A program made the translations under genes and the position numbers. A stretch of 64,000 bases of DNA from an uncultured Paracoccaceae bacterium. Lineage in GTDB: Bacteria; Pseudomonadota; Alphaproteobacteria; Rhodobacterales; Rhodobacteraceae. Positions 51,169-60,162 of this stretch are shown here, one piece after another; position 1 is the stretch's first letter; every line of letters begins with the position of its first letter. The notes under the pieces were generated by a model. That model saw only the letters and a list, made by a program, of their open reading frames with translations. It did no database searches and had not been told where the DNA came from. The stretch is taken from positions 2,379,492 through 2,443,491 of the forward strand of contig CANMVA010000001.1 in assembly GCA_947501355.1 (NCBI GenBank), read 5' to 3'.

Positions 51169-52242
51169 ATGACCGCCACCTACAAGATCGCCGTTTTTGA
51201 AGGCGACGGCATCGGACCCGAGATCATGGCCCCCACCTTGCGCTGTCTGGATCACGTTGCAGGCGGCAAATATCATCTTGATTACAGGAGCTTACCTGCG
51301 GGTGCCGGGCATTATGAGCAAACCGGAGACGCGTTGCCCGACAGCTCCATCGAAAACGCGCGCGCCTCGGATGCGATCCTGCTGTCGGCGATGGGCCTGC
51401 CCCGCGTGCGGTATCCCGACGGCACCGAGATTACCCCGCAGATCGACATCCGGCTAAAACTCGATCTCTTTGCCGGGGTGCGTCCGGTGCGTGTCACCGA
51501 AGGCCAGCCGACCCCGCTGAAATTGGAGGGGCGCGAGATTGATTTTGTGCTGATCCGTGAAAGCACCGAAGGGCTATTTCACACACAAGGGTGCGGAGAG
51601 GTGACTCAGGATTACGCCCGTGAGACCCTGCGGATCACCCGCAAGACTAGCGAGGATCTGTTCCGCTTCACCTTCGCGCTGGCAGAGCAGCGCAGGGCCG
51701 CAGGGCGCGGCATAGGCCGCGTCACTTGTGTCGATAAAGCCAATGTTTTCCGTGCCTTCGCCTTTTTCCGCGAAATCTTTGACGAGGTCGCAGCCGGTCA
51801 CGCAGACCTGACCAGCGATCACGCCTATGTGGACGCGATGGCGCTCTGGATGGTGGAAAAACCCTGGGCCTTCGACGTCATGGTGACCGAGAATATGTTT
51901 GGCGACATCCTCTCTGATCTGGGCGCGGGTCTGATGGGGGGGCTCGGCCTCGCCCCGTCTGCGGATATCGGCCATGACAACGCGGTCTTCCAACCCTGCC
52001 ACGGGTCAGCCCCGGATATCGCCGGGCAAGGCGTCGCCAACCCGTTTGCGATGATCCTGTCGGGGGCGATGATGCTGGATTGGCTGGGCCTGCGGTCGGG
52101 CAACGCTGAAATGGTAGCCGATGGCGCGCGTTTGGATGCAGCGGTGCGCAAGGTGATCGCGAAAGGCGATGTGATGACCCGCGATCTGGGCGGTTCTGCG
52201 GGCACGGATACCGCCGCCGAAGCGGTGCTGAGCGCCCTATGA
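51169..52242 (+). CDS. Isocitrate/isopropylmalate dehydrogenase family enzyme
   Basis: I chose ATG 51169 (357 residues), with GGGAGA before it. A beta-decarboxylating dehydrogenase: Gly-Asp-Gly-Ile-Gly-Pro-Glu-Ile, Arg-Glu-Ser-Thr-Glu-Gly-Leu-Phe, Asp-Lys-Ala-Asn-Val, and the NAD region His-Gly-Ser-Ala-Pro-Asp-Ile-Ala-Gly. It is not the standard leuB, because it sits with an oxidoreductase rather than leuCD. Tartrate, malate or 3-isopropylmalate-like substrates are possible. It overlaps the next gene by 4 bp. Confidence 0.87.
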   Translation: MTATYKIAVFEGDGIGPEIMAPTLRCLDHVAGGKYHLDYRSLPAGAGHYEQTGDALPDSSIENARASDAILLSAMGLPRVRYPDGTEITPQIDIRLKLDLFAGVRPVRVTEGQPTPLKLEGREIDFVLIRESTEGLFHTQGCGEVTQDYARETLRITRKTSEDLFRFTFALAEQRRAAGRGIGRVTCVDKANVFRAFAFFREIFDEVAAGHADLTSDHAYVDAMALWMVEKPWAFDVMVTENMFGDILSDLGAGLMGGLGLAPSADIGHDNAVFQPCHGSAPDIAGQGVANPFAMILSGAMMLDWLGLRSGNAEMVADGARLDAAVRKVIAKGDVMTRDLGGSAGTDTAAEAVLSAL

Positions 52243-53246
52243 CGACGCGCGTCGCGATTCTGGGGGCTGGCTATTTCAGCCGTTTTCATACCGAAAGCTG
52301 GCAGCGCATGGAGGGGGTACAACTGGTCGCGCAAGCCGATCTGAACCCCTCCAATTGCCTGTCGAGCGTTGAGAGCTTTGACAGCTTGGCGCCCATGCTG
52401 GAGGCCACACGCCCCGACATTCTGGATATCGCAATCCCGCCGTCGGGCCATCTGGACGCGATCCGTTTGGCCTGTGAAACGGGCGTCCGGGCCATCATCT
52501 GCCAGAAGCCCTTCTGCGCCGATCTGAAGGAAGCAACGATAGCTTCTCAGGTAGCGAAAGACGCGGCCATCCCCTTGATCGTGCATGAGAATTTCCGATT
52601 TCAGCCATGGTATCGAAAAGCCTCCGATCTCCTGCAGAATGGGGCTTTGGGGGAAGTTCAACAAGTCACATTTCGCTTGCGCACCGGCGATGGGCAAGGG
52701 CCTGACGCCTATCTCGACCGGCAGCCCTATTTCCAGAAAATGCCGCGTTTGCTGATCCACGAAACAGCGGTGCATTGGGTGGACACGTTTCGCTATTTGC
52801 TGGGGCCGATCCGGGATGTCTATGCCGATCTGCGCAGCCTGAACCCGGTGGTGGCGGGCGAAGATGCGGGCCATGTGATCTTTGGGTTTGAAGGCGGTGT
52901 GCGTGCCCTTTTTGATGGCAACCGACATCTGGACCACGCAGCGGAGAACCACCGCATGACCCTGGGCGAAGCGTTGATCGAAGGCACGCGTGGCACGTTG
53001 GAGCTGACCGGCGACGGCGCGCTTTGGCAGCGCGACTTCGGAGCGGTTGAGCGGCTCTGCGTCTTGCCCGCCCAGAACTGGCCGGGCTTCGCAGGCGATT
53101 GCGTTCACGCCTTACAGTCCCATGTCGTCTCAGCGCTCCGCTCCGGCGCGGCGTTCGAGAACCTTGCGGCGGACTACCTGCGGGTTATCGAGGTTGAAGA
53201 GGCCATCTACCGCTCTGCCGAGATACATGCCCGCGTCACGCTCTAA
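52239..53246 (+). CDS. Gfo/Idh/MocA family oxidoreductase
   Basis: A 335-residue NAD(P)-dependent dehydrogenase. The Rossmann loop is Ile-Leu-Gly-Ala-Gly-Tyr-Phe-Ser. Cys-Gln-Lys-Pro-Phe places the conserved Lys of the family (usually Glu-Lys-Pro; here Gln replaces Glu), and His-Glu-Thr-Ala-Val-His-Trp contains the catalytic His. It probably oxidises a sugar or polyol acid. It is coupled to the preceding dehydrogenase and overlaps the convergent ccoS gene by 4 bp. Confidence 0.87.
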   Translation: MTTRVAILGAGYFSRFHTESWQRMEGVQLVAQADLNPSNCLSSVESFDSLAPMLEATRPDILDIAIPPSGHLDAIRLACETGVRAIICQKPFCADLKEATIASQVAKDAAIPLIVHENFRFQPWYRKASDLLQNGALGEVQQVTFRLRTGDGQGPDAYLDRQPYFQKMPRLLIHETAVHWVDTFRYLLGPIRDVYADLRSLNPVVAGEDAGHVIFGFEGGVRALFDGNRHLDHAAENHRMTLGEALIEGTRGTLELTGDGALWQRDFGAVERLCVLPAQNWPGFAGDCVHALQSHVVSALRSGAAFENLAADYLRVIEVEEAIYRSAEIHARVTL

Positions 53247-53401
53247 CCCTTTGGCTTATCATCAAATTCGTCCGACAGAATGCGGCGACTGTCGCCTGCG
53301 GGATCATCGAACTGATCGCTTTTGAGCGCCCAGAAAAACGCGGCCAGCCCAAGCCCCCCAAGGATAAGGGAGGCTGGGATGAGATAGACCAGAACATCCA
53401 T
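53243..53401 (-). CDS. ccoS: cbb3 oxidase maturation protein CcoS
   Basis: A 52-residue protein with one membrane helix (about 5-26) and the hallmark Phe-Phe-Trp-Ala-Leu-Lys-Ser-Asp-Gln-Phe-Asp-Asp. CcoS is needed to place haem and copper in cbb3 oxidase. Its ATG overlaps the ccoI stop by 1 bp (TGATG). It ends the maturation operon. Confidence 0.93.
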   Translation of the reverse strand: MDVLVYLIPASLILGGLGLAAFFWALKSDQFDDPAGDSRRILSDEFDDKPKG

Positions 53402-55593
53402 CAGCGCGCCCTCAACGCATTCAGCGACACAAGGATCGACGAGGTCGACATCGCCAACGCCGCCGCCAGCGGGCTGGCAAAGCCCATCACGGCAATCGGG
53501 ATCGAGATCATGTTGTAGGTCGCGGCCATGCCGAAATTCTCCAGAATGCGGCGTTTGGCAGAGCGCCCGATGCGGATCGCATCCAGCGTATGGCTCAGAT
53601 CAGAGCTGACCAGCACCATATCGGCAGCGACGCGGGCCGCATCCAGCGCCGATGCGGGGGCCAGAGAGACATGCGCGCCGGCCAATGCGGCGGTGTCGTT
53701 CAGGCCGTCGCCGACCATCAAGACACGGCGCCCCTCGTCGCGCAACGCGTTGACCCGGTTGGCTTTTTCGATAGGCAGCATATCGGCTTGCCACGTGGCG
53801 ATACCCAGCTCTTTCGCGATCGCCTCGACCGCGGTGCTGGTGTCGCCGGAAAGCAATTGCACCTGAAAGCCGTCCGTGCGCAGGGCGTCCAGCAGCTCTG
53901 CCGCGCCGGTGCGCAAGCGGTCGGAGAAGGTGAAGGGTGTGATGACACCATCGATGTCGAGGTAGCTGGCCGTTGCTGGAACAGCGTCGGCCCCGACCCA
54001 GGCGGCGCGTCCCAAACGGACAGGTTTTCCGCCCCAGTTTGCGGCGATGCCGTAGCCGGGTTTCTCGACGATATCGGTCAAATCCGCAGGCACGATCCCA
54101 TGCGCGCGCCCCGATTGTGCGATGGCTCCGGCCAGCGGGTGGGAGGAGCCTTCGGCCAGCGCCATCGCCACGGAAAAGGCCGTGGCGGGGATCGCTTCGG
54201 GCGCGTCCAGTAATGGGCGGCCTTCGGTCAGCGTGCCGGTCTTGTCAAAAACGACAGTGTCGACCTCCGCCAGACGCTCCAGCGCGGTTTCGTGCTTGAT
54301 CAGCAACCCTTTGCGGAAAAGCCGGCCAGAGGCCACAGTCGAGACCGCGGGCACTGCAAGGCCCAACGCGCAGGGGCATGTGATGATCAAGGTCGCTGTC
54401 GCAATGCCCAGCGCTAGTCGCACATCGCCGCCCGAAATATACATCCACGCGATGAACGCACCAAGCGACAGAAGATGCACCACGGGCGCATAGATCTTCG
54501 CCGCGCGATCCGCGAGGGAGTTGTAGCGCGATTTCGAGGCCTCCGCGATGGACACAAGTGAGGCCAGCGAGTGCAGCACAGTATCCTCGCCCACGGCGTC
54601 GGCGCGGATTTCTAACGGGCCGGTCAGATTGACCTCGCCTGCTGTCACGGTGCCGCCTGCGGTGATGGCGACCGGGTCAGTCTCCCCGGTTAGCAACGCG
54701 CGGTCGAGCTCGGACGCACCTTTCAGGACGGTGCCATCCACGGGAATGTTGGCCCCTGCCCGCACCAGCAGCGTATCGCCCACGACAACCTCGCCAATTG
54801 GCACACGATTGTGGCCATCTGCGTCGAGGCGCAGGGCATAAGGCACCTCCATCGCAGCCAGTTCGGCGGCGGCAGAGCGTGCGGTCGAGCGGGTTTTCTG
54901 GTCTAGATAGCGGCCCGCCAACAGGAAGAATGTGAGCGACAGGGCCGCGTCGAAATAGGCGTGGTGGCCAGAGGCGGATGTCTCGTAGATCGACATGCCC
55001 GCGGCAAGAAGGATCGCGAGCGAGATCGGAACATCCATGTTCAACCGCGCCGCTTTCAACGCCATGAAGGCGGATTTGAAGAACGGTTGGGACGAAAACG
55101 CAATCGTCGGGATCGCAATGGCCGCCGAAATCCAGTGAAAGAGGTCGCGGGTCGCGTCAGAGGCCCCGGACCAGACGGCCACGGATAGCAGCATGACATT
55201 CATCATCGCAAAGCCTGCAACGCCCAGGCGCATCAGCAAGTCGCGCGCTGCGCGGTCGGCGTCGGAGGCCTGCAGAGTTGCGCCATCCAGCGCGTAGGCC
55301 TCAAAGCCATAGCCGATCAGATGGTCCAGCAACGGCTCCACCTCGGCATCGCGGTCGATTGTGACTTCAGCGCGCTTGCGGGTCAGGTTGACCCGCGCCG
55401 CGTGGACAGCGTCCAGCTGCATCAAGCCGTTCTCGACGCCCGAAATACAGGCGGCGCAATGGATCGAGGGCAGCGACAGATGCACCTTGCGGGTCGGTCC
55501 ATCGGCAATCGCCTTGGCCAGCGCGCTGTTGCCCGCCGGGAGTGCGACGCATCCGGGGCATGCGGCCGCTGTGGGGGTTTCCGCGACGCTCAT
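53401..55593 (-). CDS. ccoI: Copper-translocating P-type ATPase CcoI/FixI
   Basis: A 730-residue P1B-type ATPase. A heavy-metal domain has Ile-His-Cys-Ala-Ala-Cys (Cys46, Cys49). Cys-Pro-Cys-Ala-Leu-Gly-Leu-Ala is the membrane metal site, Asp-Lys-Thr-Gly-Thr-Leu-Thr the phosphorylated loop, and Gly-Asp-Gly-Leu-Asn-Asp the hinge. About eight membrane helices. An extra Cys-Pro-Gly-Cys (12-15) lies at the start. It exports copper for insertion into the oxidase. Confidence 0.96.
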   Translation of the reverse strand: MSVAETPTAAACPGCVALPAGNSALAKAIADGPTRKVHLSLPSIHCAACISGVENGLMQLDAVHAARVNLTRKRAEVTIDRDAEVEPLLDHLIGYGFEAYALDGATLQASDADRAARDLLMRLGVAGFAMMNVMLLSVAVWSGASDATRDLFHWISAAIAIPTIAFSSQPFFKSAFMALKAARLNMDVPISLAILLAAGMSIYETSASGHHAYFDAALSLTFFLLAGRYLDQKTRSTARSAAAELAAMEVPYALRLDADGHNRVPIGEVVVGDTLLVRAGANIPVDGTVLKGASELDRALLTGETDPVAITAGGTVTAGEVNLTGPLEIRADAVGEDTVLHSLASLVSIAEASKSRYNSLADRAAKIYAPVVHLLSLGAFIAWMYISGGDVRLALGIATATLIITCPCALGLAVPAVSTVASGRLFRKGLLIKHETALERLAEVDTVVFDKTGTLTEGRPLLDAPEAIPATAFSVAMALAEGSSHPLAGAIAQSGRAHGIVPADLTDIVEKPGYGIAANWGGKPVRLGRAAWVGADAVPATASYLDIDGVITPFTFSDRLRTGAAELLDALRTDGFQVQLLSGDTSTAVEAIAKELGIATWQADMLPIEKANRVNALRDEGRRVLMVGDGLNDTAALAGAHVSLAPASALDAARVAADMVLVSSDLSHTLDAIRIGRSAKRRILENFGMAATYNMISIPIAVMGFASPLAAALAMSTSSILVSLNALRAR

Positions 55594-55594
55594 A

Positions 55595-56059
55595 TCAGCG
55601 GATATGCACGATCACGCGCTGACGGAATTCTGTTCCGTCCGCGGCTTTCGCGACCATGCGCAGGTTCCAATTGCCCGGCGCGTTCACGACGTCGGCTTTA
55701 TAAAGCCCGTCCTCGAACCGGAAGGTCGGGGACTGGTCGTCGCGCACAGATGTGGCGCGCCCGAATGTGGCGCTGAGATCGGCCAGTTCAACCGGCTGCC
55801 CGGCCCGGTCGGTGACACTCAGCGACAGCACGTCGTCATGGACGGAGGCGTCGATAGTCCAGCCCAGCGCCTCTTGTGCGGCGCGGTCGGCGTCAAATTT
55901 CTGGCTGGCGACATAGCTGTTTTTCGTCTCAAGGCCGGGGAAGGTCGACACGGCACTGTAGGCCATGAAGAAATTCACCGCGATGATCAGAGCAAAAGCG
56001 GAAGCCACGAAAAGAAAGACTTTACGACCCGTGAAGGGGGTCATTTCGGGTGCGGGCAT
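55595..56059 (-). CDS. ccoH: cbb3 oxidase assembly protein CcoH/FixH
   Basis: I chose ATG 56059 (154 residues), 1 nt past the ccoG stop; the longer frame lies inside ccoG. One membrane helix near the N-terminus (about 12-35) is followed by the FixH periplasmic domain: Lys-Asn-Ser-Tyr-Val-Ala-Ser-Gln, then Gly-Leu-Tyr-Lys-Ala-Asp and Pro-Gly-Asn-Trp-Asn-Leu. It stabilises the early cbb3 complex. ccoI follows at once. Confidence 0.92.
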   Translation of the reverse strand: MPAPEMTPFTGRKVFLFVASAFALIIAVNFFMAYSAVSTFPGLETKNSYVASQKFDADRAAQEALGWTIDASVHDDVLSLSVTDRAGQPVELADLSATFGRATSVRDDQSPTFRFEDGLYKADVVNAPGNWNLRMVAKAADGTEFRQRVIVHIR

Positions 56060-56060
56060 C

Positions 56061-57473
56061 TTACTGTTCCTTTCCATTGAAAACGGTATCGGTATAGGCG
56101 CGATCCGTGCTGTCGAGGTCTTCGACCCAGAAGCGCAGATCGGTGCGGTCGGTCTGCGCGGCCTCGGTGCCAGGTTTGGCGGTAACGTAGACACGCTGGG
56201 CAAAGGTCTCTTGCGGGCCGACAATCACGGTCAGCTCGTCCTGACCTTCAAGCTGAATACGCAGCGGCGCATCCGAGGACAGCGACATGCGGAAAGGCCG
56301 CGGATCGCCATGCTTGTTGCGCAGACGGATATCGTAGGTGTTGCGGATCGAGCCATCGGACATGGTCACAAAGGTCGGATTGCGCACGGGCGATACCCGC
56401 ATCTCGATCTCTGGGCGGATGAACAGCGCCACCACAAGGGCGATGCCGACGGCCGACCACAGGACAGTGTACAGCATCGTGCGCGGGCGCAGGATGTGTT
56501 TCCAGACCGGGATTGGCGGCTGCCCCTCGCGCTCGCGCACCTCGTCTTTCAAGGCGAAGTAATCGACCAGCCCGCGCGGCTTACCGATCTTGGCCATGAT
56601 ATCGTCGCAGGCGTCGATGCACAGGCCGCAGGTGATACACTCCATCTGCTGACCGTCGCGAATGTCGATACCCATCGGGCAGACATTCACACATGCCATG
56701 CAATCGATGCAGTCGCCGGTGGTGCCGTCATGCTTCTTGCCACGCGGCTCTCCGCGCCACTCGCGATACCCGATGGTGATGGTGTCTTCGTCCATCATCG
56801 CCGCCTGAATGCGAGGCCAAGGGCACATATAGATACAGACCTGCTCGCGGGCGATGCCCCCAAAGAGGATCGTGGTCCCGGTCAGGATAGCCATTGTCGT
56901 ATAGGCGATGGGGTGGGCTTGCAGGGTGACCAGATCGCGCAGCAGGGTTGGCGCGTCGGCAAAGTAGAAGACCCAGGCACCGCCGGTCGCCAAACCGATC
57001 ACGATCCAGCTGGCGTATTTCATCGCACGCAGGCGGACCTTCTTGAAATCCCATTTGGCTTGCCAAAGCCGCACCCGCGCGTTGCGGTCACCTTCGATCC
57101 AGCGCTCTACGGCGATGAAAAGATCGGTCCACACGGTCTGCGGGCAGGCGTAGCCGCACCAGACACGCCCCAGCGCGGAGGTGAACAGAAACAGCCCCAG
57201 CCCGGCCATGATCAGAAGACCAGCCACAAAGTAAAACTCGTGCGGCCAGATCTCGATCATGAAGAAGTAAAAGCGACGGTTGGCCAGATCAATCAGAACG
57301 GCCTGATCGGGCAAGGCCGGACCGCGGTCCCAGCGCAGCCATGGCGTGATGTAGTAGATGCCCAGCGTCACCGCCATGATGATCCATTTCATCTGGCGGA
57401 AGGGGCCTTTGACTTTACGTGGAAAAACCGGCTCTCGAGCAGCGTAGAGAGATGGCGCTTCTTCGGAACTCAT
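56061..57473 (-). CDS. ccoG: cbb3 oxidase accessory protein CcoG (FixG)
   Basis: I chose ATG 57473 (470 residues), with AAAGGAG upstream. A membrane ferredoxin-type protein with five or so helices and two Cys-rich 4Fe-4S motifs (Cys-Ile-Asp-Cys-Met-Ala-Cys and Cys-Ile-Thr-Cys-Gly-Leu-Cys). CcoG reduces copper for the assembly route. It heads the ccoGHIS operon, and an FNR box lies 96 bp upstream. Confidence 0.96.
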   Translation of the reverse strand: MSSEEAPSLYAAREPVFPRKVKGPFRQMKWIIMAVTLGIYYITPWLRWDRGPALPDQAVLIDLANRRFYFFMIEIWPHEFYFVAGLLIMAGLGLFLFTSALGRVWCGYACPQTVWTDLFIAVERWIEGDRNARVRLWQAKWDFKKVRLRAMKYASWIVIGLATGGAWVFYFADAPTLLRDLVTLQAHPIAYTTMAILTGTTILFGGIAREQVCIYMCPWPRIQAAMMDEDTITIGYREWRGEPRGKKHDGTTGDCIDCMACVNVCPMGIDIRDGQQMECITCGLCIDACDDIMAKIGKPRGLVDYFALKDEVREREGQPPIPVWKHILRPRTMLYTVLWSAVGIALVVALFIRPEIEMRVSPVRNPTFVTMSDGSIRNTYDIRLRNKHGDPRPFRMSLSSDAPLRIQLEGQDELTVIVGPQETFAQRVYVTAKPGTEAAQTDRTDLRFWVEDLDSTDRAYTDTVFNGKEQ

Positions 57474-57568
57474 GAGAGCTCCTTTCTGTTGGCTAGAATT
57501 GGCTACGTTTTTCGGCGATTGGCTATCGTCGGCTTGATCCGGTTGTCGCGGTTTTGCCCTTTTAGGTC

Positions 57569-57584
57569 TTTGACCTGTGTCAAA
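57569..57584 (-). promoter_or_regulatory. FNR-type box upstream of ccoG
   Basis: TTTGACCTGTGTCAAA is a perfect palindrome of the TTGAC-N4-GTCAA form used by FnrL/FNR-type regulators. Its 96-bp distance from ccoG suits activation of the maturation operon under low oxygen. An fnrL gene is 6 kb away. Confidence 0.75.
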
Positions 57585-57782
57585 TCTTATCCTGCGAAAC
57601 AGCATTAGTTCGTTGCAACCTCCCGTTTTTCAGGATGACATTTCCCATGTTACCGTGATGACGCGGTGTTATGTCGATTCTCGCTCTCTCGCGCAGAGCA
57701 TTTCACAGCAACCGGCATGGCAGGGCTTTTCTGCCAGTCGCCAAATTAATGATCGAAAACAATTATATATAGGATGGATAGG

Positions 57783-58157
57783 ATGGTTCAGTTTGCAAAA
57801 TCTATGGCCGCGACTCTGATCTGCGGGCTTCTTGTTGCGACGCCCGCATTGGCCGACAGTTCCAACAAGATCAAGTTCCGGGATCGCGTCACGCTTGAAG
57901 TGGGACAGGCGATTGTCGTGCATGGTCGCCGCGGCGAATGCGGAGCTCTCCCAACCCAGGCCGACCTTGCGAAAAGCAAGCAGGATATCGACGCCAAGCT
58001 AAGCACTGGCCATATCAGGTTCGGCAAGCCCGGTGTGCGCCGCAGCGGCGGATGCGGCGGCTGGACACCCGCGTATGAGACGATTTTCGTCGCAGATCGC
58101 CCCGGCCGTGAGCGTGTCAGCATTCACGGCGACGAGGTGCGCATCACCGTCAAATAG
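57783..58157 (+). CDS. Periplasmic hypothetical protein inside the cco locus
   Basis: I chose the second ATG, 57783 (124 residues); 57774 is possible. A signal peptide covers residues 1-24 (ending Ala-Leu-Ala). The mature part is beta-rich and basic, with cysteines near residues 53 and 91 and Gly-Val-Arg-Arg-Ser-Gly-Gly-Cys-Gly-Gly-Trp. No family is recognised. It runs opposite to both cco operons. The 309 bp before it hold the FNR box, a small hairpin (57718-57736) and an AT-rich stretch that could be its -10. Confidence 0.6.
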   Translation: MVQFAKSMAATLICGLLVATPALADSSNKIKFRDRVTLEVGQAIVVHGRRGECGALPTQADLAKSKQDIDAKLSTGHIRFGKPGVRRSGGCGGWTPAYETIFVADRPGRERVSIHGDEVRITVK

Positions 58158-58207
58158 GTGCAAACCGCCGTGGCGATCTGTCAAAGAAATGAGCTCTAAA
58201 AAGTAAG

Positions 58208-58238
58208 ACTGGCGCGCAGATAGCCAATGCGCGCCAGT
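58208..58238 (-). terminator. Bidirectional terminator between ccoP and the periplasmic gene
   Basis: ACTGGCGCGC (58208-58217) pairs exactly with GCGCGCCAGT (58229-58238). On the minus strand a T-rich run (CTTACTTTTT) follows, so it should end the ccoNOQP transcript. A second inverted repeat, TTTGCACA (58243-58250) with TGTGCAAA (58273-58280), lies on the ccoP side. Confidence 0.75.
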
Positions 58239-58321
58239 CCCATTTGCACATACCCTCGCTCCGAGGTCTGCATGTGCAAAGTAAACCGAAGCCCCCTCGC
58301 CGGGAGGCTCCGGCTGTTCTT

Positions 58322-59203
58322 TTACTGACCGCCGCCCAATTGGTGGACGTAAGCGGCCAGCGCGTTCACTTCCGCATCCGACAGACCTGTTCCGGGGCGG
58401 TATTCTTCGGACCATGCGGGCATCACGCCGAAGCGCGAATAGGTGATCGTCTCGGTCAGGGTCTCGGCGTCGCCGCCGTAAAGCCAGATCGCATCGGTCA
58501 GGTTCGGCGCACCCAGGCTGGGCTCGCCCATGCCGTTGTCGAGGTGACAGGCCGAACACTGATCAAGGTAAATCTCCTCGCCTGCCGCAGCCAAAGCCTC
58601 GTCATGGTCCTGACCCGAAATCGACTGGACATAGCTGACGACGGTCTCGATTTCCTCAGGCTCGAGGATTTCACCGAAGGCCGGCATTTCGGACCAGTGA
58701 CTGTCGGGCGATTGCTCATTCCGAATTCCGTGAGTGATGGTGTAAGCAATCGTGTCGACATCGCCGCCCCACAGCCAGTCATCGTCCAGCAGGTTGGGAT
58801 AGCCCACCGCACCGGCTGCACCGGAGCCATGACATTGCGAGCAATTCGCCGCGAAGAGAGCGCGCCCACCTTGCACCGCATAGTTATGCAGCTCGGTGTT
58901 TTCAGGCAGCACCGTCAGATCGGCAGAGGCCAGTTGCATGTTGAGACCTTCATTGGCGGTCTCAACCGCTGCGATCTCGTCTGCAACCTCACCGCGGGTC
59001 GAGTAGTTCAGAAAGCCGGGTGTGGCTTTTTCGATCAGCGGCCATGCGGGATAGGCAATTGTATAGCCGATCCCCCAGACGATGGTGGCGTAGAAGGTCC
59101 AGAGCCACCATTTGGGCAGCGGATTGTTGAACTCTTCAATGCCGTCCCAGCTGTGACCGGTGGTATCCGGATCGCCAGGTTGGTTATTGTCTTTCTTGCT
59201 CAT
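58322..59203 (-). CDS. ccoP: cbb3 oxidase subunit III, di-haem cytochrome CcoP
   Basis: A 293-residue membrane-anchored cytochrome with one helix (about 33-55) and two haem sites, CSQCH (121-125) and CSACH (216-220). It passes electrons to CcoO/CcoN. It overlaps ccoQ by 4 bp, and the operon terminator follows. Confidence 0.97.
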   Translation of the reverse strand: MSKKDNNQPGDPDTTGHSWDGIEEFNNPLPKWWLWTFYATIVWGIGYTIAYPAWPLIEKATPGFLNYSTRGEVADEIAAVETANEGLNMQLASADLTVLPENTELHNYAVQGGRALFAANCSQCHGSGAAGAVGYPNLLDDDWLWGGDVDTIAYTITHGIRNEQSPDSHWSEMPAFGEILEPEEIETVVSYVQSISGQDHDEALAAAGEEIYLDQCSACHLDNGMGEPSLGAPNLTDAIWLYGGDAETLTETITYSRFGVMPAWSEEYRPGTGLSDAEVNALAAYVHQLGGGQ

Positions 59204-59412
59204 TTGTCGTCCTCCGACAAAGCTGCACCGCCGGCTCCGCCTTCGTCGACGAGCGGGCCGTCGTCGTTGCGAAACACGATGTTTGCAGTGTCACGGTAAA
59301 CCCGGGTGCTGCCGGGGCGAAACGCCCAGACAATCGTGCCCAGAAAGAAGATCACAAGGCCGAGCAGAGCCCAGCTGTCTGCGAATTCGCGGAGAAGGGA
59401 ATAGGTGTCCAT
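59200..59412 (-). CDS. ccoQ: cbb3 oxidase subunit CcoQ
   Basis: A 70-residue protein with one helix (about 12-31) and the usual Val-Trp-Ala-Phe-Arg-Pro-Gly-Ser pattern after it. CcoQ stabilises the complex. It lies between ccoO and ccoP and is coupled to the latter. Confidence 0.95.
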   Translation of the reverse strand: MDTYSLLREFADSWALLGLVIFFLGTIVWAFRPGSTRVYRDTANIVFRNDDGPLVDEGGAGGAALSEDDK

Positions 59413-59424
59413 GTCCGTGCTCCT

Positions 59425-60150
59425 TTACCGGCTTGCATCAGGCGTGAAGGTCGAGAAGTCGACCAGCGTGCCCAACATTTGCAGATACGCGATCAGCGCA
59501 TCCATTTCCGAAATCCCGGGCGCGCCATCGAAGTTGCGAATTTGCGCTTTGGGGTAGCGTTCGGCCATATCGTCCCAATCGCTGTCGGGATCAGCCTGCG
59601 CACGGAAGTCGGCACCGGCATTGGCCAGTTGCTCTTCGGTATAGGGCACGCCGACGAAGGCATGGGTGGCCATCAGGTCGCCCACATATTCGCCGTCGAT
59701 CAGCTTGTCGGCCAGATAGCCGTATTTCGGCATAATCGATTCCGGCACCACGGATTGCGGGTCCACAAGGTGATCCACATGCCATTCGTCCGAGTAACGA
59801 CCACCCACACGGGCCAGATCGGGCCCGGTGCGTTTGGAGCCCCATTGGAACGGATGGTCATACATCGATTCCGCTGCAAGGCTGTAGTGGCCGTAGCGCT
59901 CAACCTCGTCCCGCATAGGGCGGATCATCTGGCTGTGGCACACATAGCATCCTTCGCGGATGTAGATTTCACGACCGGTCAGCTCCAGCGGGGAGTAAGG
60001 CCGCACCCCTTCCACTTCCTCGATTGTGTTTTCGAGGTAGAAGAGCGGTGCGATCTCGACGATGCCGCCGACGGTCACCACCAGAAGAGAGCCTGCCAGC
60101 AGAAGCGTGGCGTTGGTCTCTAGGACTTTATGCTTATCAAGGATTCCCAT
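59425..60150 (-). CDS. ccoO: cbb3 oxidase subunit II, mono-haem cytochrome CcoO
   Basis: A 241-residue protein with one N-terminal helix (about 14-36) and a haem site CYVCH (68-72) followed by Ser-Gln-Met-Ile-Arg-Pro. It is the electron entry partner of CcoN. It sits 12 bp after ccoN. Confidence 0.97.
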   Translation of the reverse strand: MGILDKHKVLETNATLLLAGSLLVVTVGGIVEIAPLFYLENTIEEVEGVRPYSPLELTGREIYIREGCYVCHSQMIRPMRDEVERYGHYSLAAESMYDHPFQWGSKRTGPDLARVGGRYSDEWHVDHLVDPQSVVPESIMPKYGYLADKLIDGEYVGDLMATHAFVGVPYTEEQLANAGADFRAQADPDSDWDDMAERYPKAQIRNFDGAPGISEMDALIAYLQMLGTLVDFSTFTPDASR

Positions 60151-60162
60151 TTCGGCTCCTCC

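Noticed and set aside
55965-57608. Plus-strand frame of 547 codons
   Set aside because: Antisense to ccoG, with a composition (His, Gln, Arg-rich) typical of a shadow.
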